DNA from: JBBROS01 sp965213855
GTDB taxonomy: Bacteria; Pseudomonadota; Alphaproteobacteria; Acetobacterales; Acetobacteraceae
NCBI GenBank assembly: GCA_965213855.1
Contig: CBDCAA010000008.1
Span: 496,001-560,000 of the forward strand
DNA length: 64,000 bases
Direction of reading: 5' to 3'
Each line of letters starts with the position of its first letter. The first letter of the stretch is position 1. A program made the translations under genes and the position numbers. Positions 18,350 through 26,655 of the stretch are shown piece by piece. The notes beneath the pieces are model-generated. The model saw only the letters and a list, made by a program, of their open reading frames with translations, was not told the DNA's origin and ran no database searches.

Positions 18350-21300
18350 ATGCTGACGCCGTTCTCGTCCGAAGACCTTGGCCGCGTCTTCGACGCTCGT
18401 ACGCTCACCAAGGGCCGCACCCTCATCCTGGTCGCCGAAGTCGCGGTCACGCTGCAAGACCCGGTGATCGCCGTAACCGTCGAGCACATGGACCAGGTGC
18501 ACACCGCAACGATCCACCCGGCGCTGCTGCAGGACCGCGTCGTGTTCTTCAACGAATGCAGCTGTGGACAGCTTGCCTGCGCGCACCTGGCCGCTGGCAG
18601 CCTGGCCGCGCTGGACCGCTTCCCCGCCCTGCGCCGGGCCGGGCAGCAGGACTTCCTCGACAAGCTGGCGCAAGAGGATCGGGGCGTCGAACGCCAGGTG
18701 CTGGTGTTCGAGCTGTCGACCGCCGAGCCGCCCGCCGCCTGCGCGGTCACGACCTTGCTGCTCGGCGCGCGTTCGGGCCGGCAGGCGCCGACCACGCCCG
18801 CGGCGATCCTGGCTGACCCGGCTGCGCCAGAGAGCGTCCGGCTGCTCGCCAAGATGCTCGGCAGCGGCGGCGAAAGCCGCGTGCTCGTTGCTCCCGCCGC
18901 GGTCCAGTCGGTGCTCGGCCTGCTTGCCCGGCTCGGCAAGGCGCGCTGGCACGCGACCGGCAAGGTGCTCGCCCTTGGGCCCGACCGCATCTTCCAGGCC
19001 AACGTTCCGCCGGACCTGCCGCCGCGCTCGGCGGTCATCCTGGGCGACGCCGGCCCCTGGTATGTGGACGCCGCGACCGGGCAGATGGGCCGCGTCCGTC
19101 TGCGCCAGGGCGCGCCCCTTCCACCCCGCCCGGCGCCCGCCCCTGTCCCTGCCCCTGCGCCAACCCGCGCTGCCGTCGCGGTCGCGCCGAAGCGTCCCGC
19201 GCCACCGCCACTCCGCCGCCCCGGCCAGGCCGCCGCCGCGCCCCGGACCGCTTCGCGCTCCGTCGCCCGCCCGGTGGCGCGCCCCATCCGCCGGCCCGAG
19301 CCGGTCGCGGCCGAGCCCGAACCCGTGATCCTCGAGCGCCCGCCCGTCCCGGTGCTGCAGCTGCGCCGGGTCGAATGCCCCGACGACTCCGGCCGCCTGG
19401 TCGCGACCGACGCGCTCACCATCGAGTTCGACTACGAGAACACGCTCGTCCCCTCCGACGACGAGCGGCAGTTCGTCCGCGTCGCTCGCCCCGGGGACGT
19501 CGCAGGACACACCAGCTTCGTCCGCCGCGACACCGCCGCCGAGGCCGCCGTCGCCGACACCCTCCGCCAGGACGGCTTCAACCAAATGCGCGTTCCCGAC
19601 CCGGCGCGCGCCAAGGGCCGCATCGTCCACCTGTTCCGCGGCCGCGACGCCTCCGAGCGCTGGCAGGGCTTCATGGCCGACCGAATGCCGATCCTGCTGG
19701 CACTCGGCTGGCGCAGCCTGATCGACAAGGAGTTCGGCCCCCGCACGGTCCAGTCCGTCGGCGAATACGACGTCCGCGTGGCCGATGCCGCCAACGCCGG
19801 CGCAGGCAGCTTCTCGCTCGATTTCGGCATCGAGATCGACGGCACGCGGATGCCGCTGCTGCCGATCCTGACCCGGCTGCTCGACCGCGGCGGCATGGAC
19901 GAGGCGCTGATCGTCGATGGCGAGGTGATCACCAGCCTCGACGACGGCCGCATCCTGAAGCTTCCGGCCGAGCGCATCCGCCGATTGCTGACGGTCATGG
20001 CGGACCTGATCGACGCCGCCCGCCGGACACCGGACGGCGGCATGGTGCTCGCCGCCGGCGAGGCCGGGAGCGTGCTCGACCTCGAGGACCTGCTGCCGAC
20101 CCGGTGGGACAACGCCGCCGAGATCGAGTCCTACGTCGCCCGCCTGCGCGAGGCGCCCGAGATCGCGCCGGTCACAGTCCCGGCCAGCTTCAAGGCCACC
20201 TTGCGCCCCTACCAGCAGCACGGCGTCGACTGGCTGCAGCACCTGCGCGCGCACGGTCTCGGCGGCTTCCTCGCCGACGACATGGGCCTCGGCAAGACGG
20301 CCCAGACCATCGCCCACATCGTCATCGAGCACGCCGAAGGCCGGCTCGACCGTCCGGCCCTCGTCGTCGTCCCCACCAGCCTCGTCGCCAACTGGTCCGC
20401 CGAGCTGGCCAAGTTCGCGCCCCACCTCCGGCTCGTCGTGTTGCACGGCCTCGAGCGCCACGCCCGACGCGCGGAGCTGGACGGCGTGCACGTCGCCATC
20501 ACCACCTACACCGTGCTCGCCCGCGATATCGAGGAAATGACCCAGCTTCCGTGGCACCTCGTGGTCCTCGATGAGGCGCAGGTGATCAAGAGCCCGGACG
20601 CGAAGGCGACCAAGGCCGTCTGCCAGCTCGACACGCGGCACCGGTTGTGCCTCTCGGGCACGCCGATCGAGAACAACCTGCAGGAGATGTGGTCGGAGTT
20701 CGCGTTCCTGATGCCGGGGCTGCTGGGCGACCGCAAGGGGTTCGCCAAGCGCTTCCGTACGCCGATCGAGAAGAACAACGACGCGGTGCGCCGGGTGCAG
20801 CTGATCCGACGCATCAAGCCGTTCCTGCTGCGCCGCACGAAGGCCGAGGTCGCCCCCGACCTGCCGCCCAAGCACACCATCCTGCGCCGCGTGAACCTCG
20901 CGCCCGAGCAGCGGGAGCTGTACGAGACCATCCGCGGCACCCTGCACGACACCGTCCGCGAGCAGATGGCCGGGCTGAGCGCCGCCCAGGGCCGCATCGT
21001 CATGCTCGACGCGCTGCTGAAACTGCGCCAGGTCTGCTGCGACCCGCGGCTGGTGAAGCTCCCGTCGGCCCGCCTGGTGGAGACATCCAGCAAGCTCGAG
21101 GAGCTGATGGAGATGGTGACCGAGATGGTCGCCGAGGGGCGGCGGATCCTGCTGTTCTCGCAGTTCACGTCGATGCTCGACCTGATCAAGCCGCGCCTGG
21201 CCGACGCCGGCATTGGCTTTGCCGAACTGCGCGGCGACACGCGCGACCGCTCCGCCCCGGTGCAGGCGTTCGAGGGTGGCGAGGTGCCGCTGTTCCTGAT

Positions 21301-21610
21301 CAGCCTGAAGGCCGGGGGGAGGGGGCTCAACCTCACCTCCGCCGACACCGTCATCCACTACGACCCGTGGTGGAACCCGGCTGCCGAGGACCAGGCCAGC
21401 GACCGCGCCCACCGCATTGGCCAGACAAAGTCCGTGTTCGTCTACAAGCTGATCGCCGCCGACACGGTCGAGGATCGCATCGTCGAATTGCAGCAGCACA
21501 AGGCGGACCTCGCCCGGATCGCGCTCGGCGGCGAGGGCGAGCTGGACGGGCTCGAGATCGACGACGTCGAGTTCCTGTTCGGCGACAGCAAGGAACCAGT
21601 AATGGCCTGA
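18350..21610 (+). CDS. SNF2-family DEAD/H helicase with SWIM zinc finger
   Basis: 1,086-residue SNF2/RapA-type ATPase. A SWIM zinc-binding motif is at the N-terminus (C70-x-C72-x4-C77-x-H79 in ECSCGQLACAHL). A Pro/Ala/Arg-rich linker covers about residues 255-330. The helicase core has Walker A in DDMGLGKTAQT (near residue 649), DEAQ box in VVLDEAQVIKSP (near 741), LSGTPIENN, and C-terminal motifs SQFTSMLDLIKPRL and SDRAHRIGQTKSVFVYKLI. Bacterial SWIM-SNF2 proteins are believed to remodel nucleoprotein complexes; the cellular role is mostly unknown. The ATG at 18350 is chosen as the start of conserved sequence; an upstream in-frame extension is repeat-like intergenic sequence. Confidence 0.9.
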   Translation: MLTPFSSEDLGRVFDARTLTKGRTLILVAEVAVTLQDPVIAVTVEHMDQVHTATIHPALLQDRVVFFNECSCGQLACAHLAAGSLAALDRFPALRRAGQQDFLDKLAQEDRGVERQVLVFELSTAEPPAACAVTTLLLGARSGRQAPTTPAAILADPAAPESVRLLAKMLGSGGESRVLVAPAAVQSVLGLLARLGKARWHATGKVLALGPDRIFQANVPPDLPPRSAVILGDAGPWYVDAATGQMGRVRLRQGAPLPPRPAPAPVPAPAPTRAAVAVAPKRPAPPPLRRPGQAAAAPRTASRSVARPVARPIRRPEPVAAEPEPVILERPPVPVLQLRRVECPDDSGRLVATDALTIEFDYENTLVPSDDERQFVRVARPGDVAGHTSFVRRDTAAEAAVADTLRQDGFNQMRVPDPARAKGRIVHLFRGRDASERWQGFMADRMPILLALGWRSLIDKEFGPRTVQSVGEYDVRVADAANAGAGSFSLDFGIEIDGTRMPLLPILTRLLDRGGMDEALIVDGEVITSLDDGRILKLPAERIRRLLTVMADLIDAARRTPDGGMVLAAGEAGSVLDLEDLLPTRWDNAAEIESYVARLREAPEIAPVTVPASFKATLRPYQQHGVDWLQHLRAHGLGGFLADDMGLGKTAQTIAHIVIEHAEGRLDRPALVVVPTSLVANWSAELAKFAPHLRLVVLHGLERHARRAELDGVHVAITTYTVLARDIEEMTQLPWHLVVLDEAQVIKSPDAKATKAVCQLDTRHRLCLSGTPIENNLQEMWSEFAFLMPGLLGDRKGFAKRFRTPIEKNNDAVRRVQLIRRIKPFLLRRTKAEVAPDLPPKHTILRRVNLAPEQRELYETIRGTLHDTVREQMAGLSAAQGRIVMLDALLKLRQVCCDPRLVKLPSARLVETSSKLEELMEMVTEMVAEGRRILLFSQFTSMLDLIKPRLADAGIGFAELRGDTRDRSAPVQAFEGGEVPLFLISLKAGGRGLNLTSADTVIHYDPWWNPAAEDQASDRAHRIGQTKSVFVYKLIAADTVEDRIVELQQHKADLARIALGGEGELDGLEIDDVEFLFGDSKEPVMA

Positions 21611-21658
21611 CGCGCCACGGGTGTGGACTTGGCCAAAAAGTTGCGGCAGGCATCGGCC

Positions 21659-22138
21659 ATGTCCGATCCACTATCCGCCACCATCACCAGCATCGAGGCC
21701 GTCACCCACGTCATCCAGGTCGCGCTCACGCCGGTGTTCCTGCTCTCGGGCATCGGCACGTTGCTCAACATGTTCAACATGCGGCTGAGCCGGGTGTCAG
21801 ATCACACCGAGCACCTGGCCGAGATGCTGGACAACGAGGTCGACGGCGCGAAATACGCCAAGCTGCTCACCCACCTGCGCCGCCTGTATCGGCGGCGCCT
21901 GTTCCTCGACACGGCGATCGCGCTGGCGGCGATGGGCGGTGCGGCGACCTGCGGCGCCGCCTTCGTGCTGTTCCTGGGCGGGCTGCGCGACGCCGAGGTG
22001 GCGACCTCGCTCGTCGTGCTGTTCGGCGGTGCGCTCGGCTGCACCGTCTGCGCCCTGATCGCGTTCCTGATCGACAGCGTGCTCGGTTGGCACGGCCTGC
22101 ATCGGGACGGCCCGATGCCGCGCTCGAAGCCGTCCTGA
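21659..22138 (+). CDS. DUF2721 family membrane protein
   Basis: 159 residues with three hydrophobic helices (ALTPVFLLSGIGTLLNMFNMRL, TAIALAAMGGAATCGAAFVLFLGG and LVVLFGGALGCTVCALIAFLI) separated by a basic loop (LTHLRRLYRRRLFLD). The helix 1/loop pattern with RLSRVSDH is typical for DUF2721, a family with no known function. A GTG at 21623 would add 12 residues; the ATG is preferred because the family starts close to it. It is convergent with the next gene. Confidence 0.75.
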   Translation: MSDPLSATITSIEAVTHVIQVALTPVFLLSGIGTLLNMFNMRLSRVSDHTEHLAEMLDNEVDGAKYAKLLTHLRRLYRRRLFLDTAIALAAMGGAATCGAAFVLFLGGLRDAEVATSLVVLFGGALGCTVCALIAFLIDSVLGWHGLHRDGPMPRSKPS

Positions 22139-22148
22139 TCGCGGCCGC

Positions 22149-22670
22149 CTACTTGTTCACGACGGCGGCCCCCGCCTTGGCCGACACCTCGTCCTGCGAC
22201 CCGGCCCCGCCCGAGCAGCCGATCGCGCCGATGAGCTTGCCGTCCTCGACCAGCGGGATGCCGCCGCGCGAGCCGATCACGCCATCGAGCGAGAGCTGGT
22301 AGATGAGCCCGGACTGCATCCCGTTCTCGAACAGCTTCGTCTCGCGCCGGAAGGTCGCAGCCACCCGCGCCTTGTGCTCGGCGATGCTGATCGACGCGAG
22401 CTGCGCCCCATCCATCCGCGCGAACGCGACCAGGTTGCCGCCCGCATCCACCACGGCGATGTCCATCTTCCAGTTGTGCCGTTTCGCCTCGGCCGCCGCC
22501 GCGGCGATCACCGATTGCGCGCGATCGATCCCGATCGGCGGGCCGTAGGGCACGTCGAACGGCATCGTGTCAGGGATCACGTCGAGCGGGTTCGGCGCGG
22601 GCTGGGCCGCCGCGATCCCCGTTCCGGCCGCGATGGCCCCCAGCAGCGCCACGACGAGATCCGTCCGCAT
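22149..22670 (-). CDS. Secreted GlcG/HbpS-type heme-degrading-like protein
   Basis: 173 residues; signal peptide at 1-22 (MRTDLVVALLGAIAAGTGIAAA). The mature part has the GlcG/HbpS (DUF336) fold: AQSVIAAAAAEAKRHNWKMDIAVVDAGG, LVAFARMDGA, HKARVAATFRRET and GGIPLVEDGKLIGAIGCSGG. Members bind heme or act as small sensor partners; exported forms are often linked to redox enzymes. It is divergent from a secreted HD-like protein gene. Confidence 0.8.
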   Translation of the reverse strand: MRTDLVVALLGAIAAGTGIAAAQPAPNPLDVIPDTMPFDVPYGPPIGIDRAQSVIAAAAAEAKRHNWKMDIAVVDAGGNLVAFARMDGAQLASISIAEHKARVAATFRRETKLFENGMQSGLIYQLSLDGVIGSRGGIPLVEDGKLIGAIGCSGGAGSQDEVSAKAGAAVVNK

Positions 22671-22881
22671 GAGCTCTTCCTCCCCGAATGCCGGTTTGCC
22701 CGGTCTGCACTCGCACCCGCGGCGCGCCCGCAAGCTTGCGGATATTTCGCCGGCGGATCAACGCCCCTGGACGGCGATCGTCCCGGACCGGCGCGCGGAG
22801 GACCGTCCCGTGTCAAAACGTCACTGTCGCCGCATCGCCGGATCGGCAACGCTCGTATCCGAACGGGCCGGGAGAAGGCGG

Positions 22882-24201
22882 ATGGCGACGGCGGCAAAGT
22901 CTCGGCTGTTGGGTGCGGCGGTCGTTCTGCTGGCCAGTGTTCCCTGCGCCGCCCGCGCCGACCAGACCGGGCTCGGGCCCTGGAACGCCGCCGCGGCTGC
23001 GCTCGCGCAACGCTCCGCGCTGGCCACCAGCGCCATGGCCTACATCAAGGACCAGGCCGCCGCCATCAAGGACCCGGCGCTTCATCGCGAGACCGAGGAT
23101 GCGGTGTTCAACCCCGAGACCTGCATCCGCAGCCGCGCCAACCTGACCGAGGAGCGCAAGCAGCAGATCGTCGACCAGTTGGTCGCGGAGGGCCTGGTCG
23201 ACCCCAAGGAGGCCAGCCGCATCCCCGGCGGCCTCGTTGCCGGCGTGTTCCCGGGCGTGCGCGAGGATGGCACGGCGTGCCCGAAGCTGCCGATGCCCTA
23301 CATCGCCGCGCCCGGCAGCGTGTTCGGCGGTCACCACTCGCAGCCGGGCGGGCTGTCGATGCACGTCGCGGTGAACCTCACCAGCGCCCTGAATCTCGCG
23401 GACACCTACCGCAAGGTCTTCGGCACGCTCGACGCCAAGGGCCTGCCGGTCGTGCGTGGCGGGGCGGGCGAGATTTCCGGCCAGACGGCCGACGCGGACC
23501 TGTTCATCGACCAGGACATCGTCATTGCCGCGCCGATCTGGCACGACTGGGCGAAGATGATCGTGTTCCAGTGGAACGCCGACGGCTCGGAGTACACGGA
23601 GATGAACTTCGGCGGCAACGGCCGCACCGACGCCTGGGGCACCGCCGGCACCAGCAAGACCGGCGGTCACCATCTGATCGGCGTCGCCGAGAGCATGGCC
23701 CGTGGCCTGCCGCCGATCTTCGTCATCACACAGGCCTCGGCGCATGGTGCGCCGAACATGGGCAACGAGTTCAGCGTGGTGAACTGGCTGCGCACGGCCG
23801 CCATCATGACGGGGATCGACCCGGTCGAGCGCGGCTATCTGATGCTGGACGGGTCCGGGCACCTGCGCCTGCCGCCGGTGCGGAGGCTCGGCTCGGTCGA
23901 TATCGGGGCCGGTGCGCCGGGCCAGCCGAACCTGCTGTACGAGTATGTGCTGCACAACTTGTCCGACGCCGACTACACCTTCACCGGCACCGCGATCCCG
24001 CAAAGCGAGCTGTTCCTCCGCACGCTCGCCCCCAAATACGGCTACGACCCTGCGGACGCGACCACCTACAACACCGCCTATCGCAACCCGGTGCTCGCCC
24101 ACCTCTCTGCAGAACGCATCCAGATCCTCTATGCGACCGGTGGGATCGACCGGGTCGCCAGCGAGATCAGCAAGCTGCACGCCGCCGGGCTGTTGCAGTG
24201 A
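22882..24201 (+). CDS. Secreted protein with HD-phosphohydrolase-like motifs
   Basis: 439 residues with a signal peptide (about 1-27, ending CAARAD). Histidine-rich segments occur in the order expected for an HD-type metal site: GGHHSQPGGLSMHVAVN, PIWHDWAKMIVFQWN (the HD pair), GGHHLIGVAESMARGLP and ASAHGAP. The C-terminal third includes LLYEYVLHNLSDADYTFTGTAIPQSELF. HD proteins usually hydrolyse phosphate esters with two metals; an exported one is unusual and its substrate is unknown. The ATG at 22882 starts the signal peptide. Domain call is by motif only. Confidence 0.6.
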   Translation: MATAAKSRLLGAAVVLLASVPCAARADQTGLGPWNAAAAALAQRSALATSAMAYIKDQAAAIKDPALHRETEDAVFNPETCIRSRANLTEERKQQIVDQLVAEGLVDPKEASRIPGGLVAGVFPGVREDGTACPKLPMPYIAAPGSVFGGHHSQPGGLSMHVAVNLTSALNLADTYRKVFGTLDAKGLPVVRGGAGEISGQTADADLFIDQDIVIAAPIWHDWAKMIVFQWNADGSEYTEMNFGGNGRTDAWGTAGTSKTGGHHLIGVAESMARGLPPIFVITQASAHGAPNMGNEFSVVNWLRTAAIMTGIDPVERGYLMLDGSGHLRLPPVRRLGSVDIGAGAPGQPNLLYEYVLHNLSDADYTFTGTAIPQSELFLRTLAPKYGYDPADATTYNTAYRNPVLAHLSAERIQILYATGGIDRVASEISKLHAAGLLQ

Positions 24202-24272
24202 TCCCGTAAGCCCGATGCTCCTCGTCGGGTGAAGTTCAGGACACCAGGGGCCAGTGCCGGATCGAGGATGTT

Positions 24273-24284
24273 GGGTTGCAACCC
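24273..24284. repeat. GGGTTGCAACCC palindrome between convergent genes
   Basis: A perfect 12-base palindrome in an 86-base convergent gap, followed by GCCCTAC. A related GGGTTGCACCCATCC occurs at 31562-31576 in another convergent gap. Such GGTTGCAACC(C) intergenic motifs recur in many alphaproteobacterial genomes as dispersed repeats; here it could also serve as a weak bidirectional terminator. Confidence 0.35.
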
Positions 24285-24287
24285 GCC

Positions 24288-24821
24288 CTACGCGCCGCCG
24301 AGCTTCGAGCGCAGCCATGCGCGCAACGGCGCCTGTTCGAGCAGCCGCAGCACGCTGGCGCGCGCGGCATCCGACGCCGCCGCCGGGCCGACGCTCGCGA
24401 CCGCCACGAGGTCGCACCTTGCCGACAGCGCCAAGCCGGCGGCGGGATGGCTCTGGCCATCGGGCGTCGTCAGATCGTAGGCCCGCGCCCGCCCGCGCAG
24501 GCCGCCGGATGCGACCGCCGCGCCAGCCGCGCGCGGGACGAAGTCGATGCCAACCATGTCCAGATCGCTGACGCCGTCCACCTCCGCATCGCCGCTCACC
24601 CCGGTGGCGCAGTTGCAGAAGCCGAGCTTCGGCCGGACATACGTCTCCATCGCCCCGCCGCAGCCGGCGCCGTCGCAGCGGAAGGCCCTGCCGGCGGGCC
24701 AAGCGTCCCGCGGGAACGGCCATGCGATTTCGGACCAGCCATCGCGGGGCGGCTCCGCCCGCATCGCGAACGCCCCGCCCGCCATCACCGCCACGCCGAG
24801 GCCCAGCAGCGCCGCCCTCAC
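24288..24821 (-). CDS. Small secreted/anchored cysteine-containing protein, unknown function
   Basis: 177 residues. N-terminal hydrophobic helix (VRAALLGLGVAVMAGGAFAM), then WPAGRAFRCDGAGCGGAMETYVRPKLGFCNCATGVSG, with Cys pairs that could form disulfides or hold a metal, and a C-terminal SVLRLLEQAPLRAWLRSKL helix. The GTG start overlaps the stop of the LVIVD gene by 4 bases (GTGA), making it the last gene of a five-gene operon. No family recognised; the tight coupling suggests it works with the secreted propeller protein. Confidence 0.65.
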   Translation of the reverse strand: MRAALLGLGVAVMAGGAFAMRAEPPRDGWSEIAWPFPRDAWPAGRAFRCDGAGCGGAMETYVRPKLGFCNCATGVSGDAEVDGVSDLDMVGIDFVPRAAGAAVASGGLRGRARAYDLTTPDGQSHPAAGLALSARCDLVAVASVGPAAASDAARASVLRLLEQAPLRAWLRSKLGGA

Positions 24822-26242
24822 GGCAGGCCGGCGATGGCGCGCGCCGGGCCGGTCAGTTCGAGGATGTGCAGGCCGGTGTTCGCGCGATCGACGATGTAGA
24901 TGTAGCCCCGCGCGTCGGTCTCGACGTTGTTGGTCTGGATCGCGACCTTGCAGCGCGGTGCGTCCCCGACCGTGACGCAGCGCTTGTCGGTCGCGGCGGT
25001 GATCGAGGGGATGAAGTAGCCGACCTCGTGCGGGTTGTAGGGGTCGCGGATGTCGAGCGCGCGGACGCCGGCGTTGAAGAAGGCGATGAACGCCATCTTC
25101 TTGTAAAAGATCGGGTCCATGCTCTCGTTGGAGGAGTGCGAGCCGAAGCGGCCGCCCCGGCTGCAGAAGTGGCCGCTGGTTTCGGGGACGGTGTAGTTCG
25201 ACACCATCATGGGCCGGGTCTCGATGGTGAGGTCGGCGAACCAGACCATCTGCCGCGGCTCGTTGCATTCGTTGAGGATCGCCTCGTCGACGATCATCGC
25301 GATGTCGCGGCGGCTGCCCTCCTTGTCGGACGCGAACTCGGGGATCGGCATCTGCAGCATCGGGAACGTCGTGTGGGCGCCGTTGCTGGACGTCATGACC
25401 AGGCGGCCGACCTCGGGGGCGCGCAGGTTCGCCGCTGTCGGCTCCGCCGGGCCGCCCAGCAGCTTGGAGCGGTCGACGATCTGCAGGATGCCGCCCTTGT
25501 TGGTGCCGTAGCCGAAATAGATGCGGTTGCCGCGTGGGCCGGTCGAGATCATGCCATGCAGCTCGGTCGGCACGGGCCCGGTCGACCCCGGCTCCTGCCC
25601 CGGCAGGCCGAAGTCGCGGATCTTCACGGGGTCGGCGGGGTTGCCGAGGTCGTAGACCTGCGTCATGCGCCGCACCCGCCAGTCCGGCGCGCCCGAGACG
25701 AGGTAGGCGATGCCCGTGTCGCACTCCCAGAAGCTCTTATGCGTGTCCTTCAGGCCGCCGATGCGGGTGATGAGGACCGGGTTGGCCGGGTCGGCGACGT
25801 TCCAGATCTCGTGCGCCTCGGACCCGAAGGTACGGAGCATGTAGACGGCCGACTTGTCCCCGTGCGGCAGCTGGGCGCCGTCGCAGACGCGGACCATCTG
25901 GCCGCCGCCGCTCTCGTACGTGCCGGGCTGCCCCGGGATGTGGCGGAGATACCTGGGGTGCGCCGGGTCGGTGACGTCGACGATGCTGGTGCCGTTCGGT
26001 TCGGCGACGCCGGTCATCGGGTTGACCGGGTTCGGGATGTCTTCCGTGCCGCCGTGGTGGCCGATATAGGCGATCCAGCGGTCCCCCTGGTGGTGGATGG
26101 TGGGCTGGTAGGCGGACCGGGCTTGCAGCGGGTCCATGCCCACCAGGCGCATGTTGGACGCCTCGGGCGGGTCGCCGATCTTCGGCTGCGCCGCTGCCGG
26201 GAGCGCAAAGCAGGCCGCGAGGGCCAGGGCCCGCAGCATCAT
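24818..26242 (-). CDS. Secreted LVIVD-repeat beta-propeller protein
   Basis: 474 residues with a signal peptide (MMLRALALAACFALPAAAQ). The body is built of LVIVD-type repeats, for example GTSIVDVTDPAHPRYLRHIPG, HEIWNVADPANPVLITRIGG, TQVYDLGNPADPVKIRDFGL, VRALDIRDPYNPHEVGYFIP and GYIYIVDRANTGLHILEL, so a beta-propeller in the periplasm is expected. The ATG overlaps the VOC gene stop by 4 bases. Function of LVIVD proteins is generally unknown; here the operon also encodes an importer and two soluble enzymes. Confidence 0.8.
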   Translation of the reverse strand: MMLRALALAACFALPAAAQPKIGDPPEASNMRLVGMDPLQARSAYQPTIHHQGDRWIAYIGHHGGTEDIPNPVNPMTGVAEPNGTSIVDVTDPAHPRYLRHIPGQPGTYESGGGQMVRVCDGAQLPHGDKSAVYMLRTFGSEAHEIWNVADPANPVLITRIGGLKDTHKSFWECDTGIAYLVSGAPDWRVRRMTQVYDLGNPADPVKIRDFGLPGQEPGSTGPVPTELHGMISTGPRGNRIYFGYGTNKGGILQIVDRSKLLGGPAEPTAANLRAPEVGRLVMTSSNGAHTTFPMLQMPIPEFASDKEGSRRDIAMIVDEAILNECNEPRQMVWFADLTIETRPMMVSNYTVPETSGHFCSRGGRFGSHSSNESMDPIFYKKMAFIAFFNAGVRALDIRDPYNPHEVGYFIPSITAATDKRCVTVGDAPRCKVAIQTNNVETDARGYIYIVDRANTGLHILELTGPARAIAGLP

Positions 26243-26643
26243 GCGGGAGCGGTCTCGTCGGTCGGGTAGTTCAGCTCGACCATGATGCCGTCGGGGTCGC
26301 GCAGGAACAGCTGGGTCTGGCGGTCGCGCGGCACGATGCGCTCCTCGTAGGCCAGCGCGCGCTCGGCGAGCCGGGCCTTCATCGCCGGCAAGCCCGCGGC
26401 CGAGAACGCGACGTGGTCCAGCAGTCCGGTGGCGGCGGGCTGGCGCGGCGGCAGCCCCGCCTCGGACTCGCGCGGCCCGATCAGGTGCACCGTCGGCTCT
26501 CCGGCCGAATACAGCCAATAGCCGGGGAACGTCAGCGGCGGCCGGTCGCCGATCTCGAGGCCGAGCACGTCGACATAGAAGTCCTTGGTCGCCTCGAGAT
26601 CCGCCGGGCGGATTGTGTAGTGGTGCAGGCCCTGCAACGCCAT
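26239..26643 (-). CDS. VOC superfamily protein (glyoxalase/dioxygenase-like)
   Basis: 134 residues of the vicinal-oxygen-chelate fold. Metal ligand candidates are His in GLHHYTIRPADLEATKDFYVDVLGL, His in LDHVAFSAAGL and Glu in FLRDPDGIMVELNY. PTVHLIGPRE is the usual middle strand. Such single-domain proteins act as lyases, isomerases or dioxygenases on small metabolites. It lies between the flavoenzyme gene (12-base gap) and the LVIVD gene (4-base overlap), so it probably acts on the flavoenzyme's product; this is inference. Confidence 0.8.
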   Translation of the reverse strand: MALQGLHHYTIRPADLEATKDFYVDVLGLEIGDRPPLTFPGYWLYSAGEPTVHLIGPRESEAGLPPRQPAATGLLDHVAFSAAGLPAMKARLAERALAYEERIVPRDRQTQLFLRDPDGIMVELNYPTDETAPA

Positions 26644-26655
26644 TCGTGCTCTCCG

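Noticed and set aside
18089..21499. A 1,136-codon open frame on the minus strand opposite the SNF2 gene
   Set aside because: Composition is Asp/Gly/Gln/His-rich without any domain, as expected for the antisense of a high-GC gene; the plus strand encodes complete helicase motifs.
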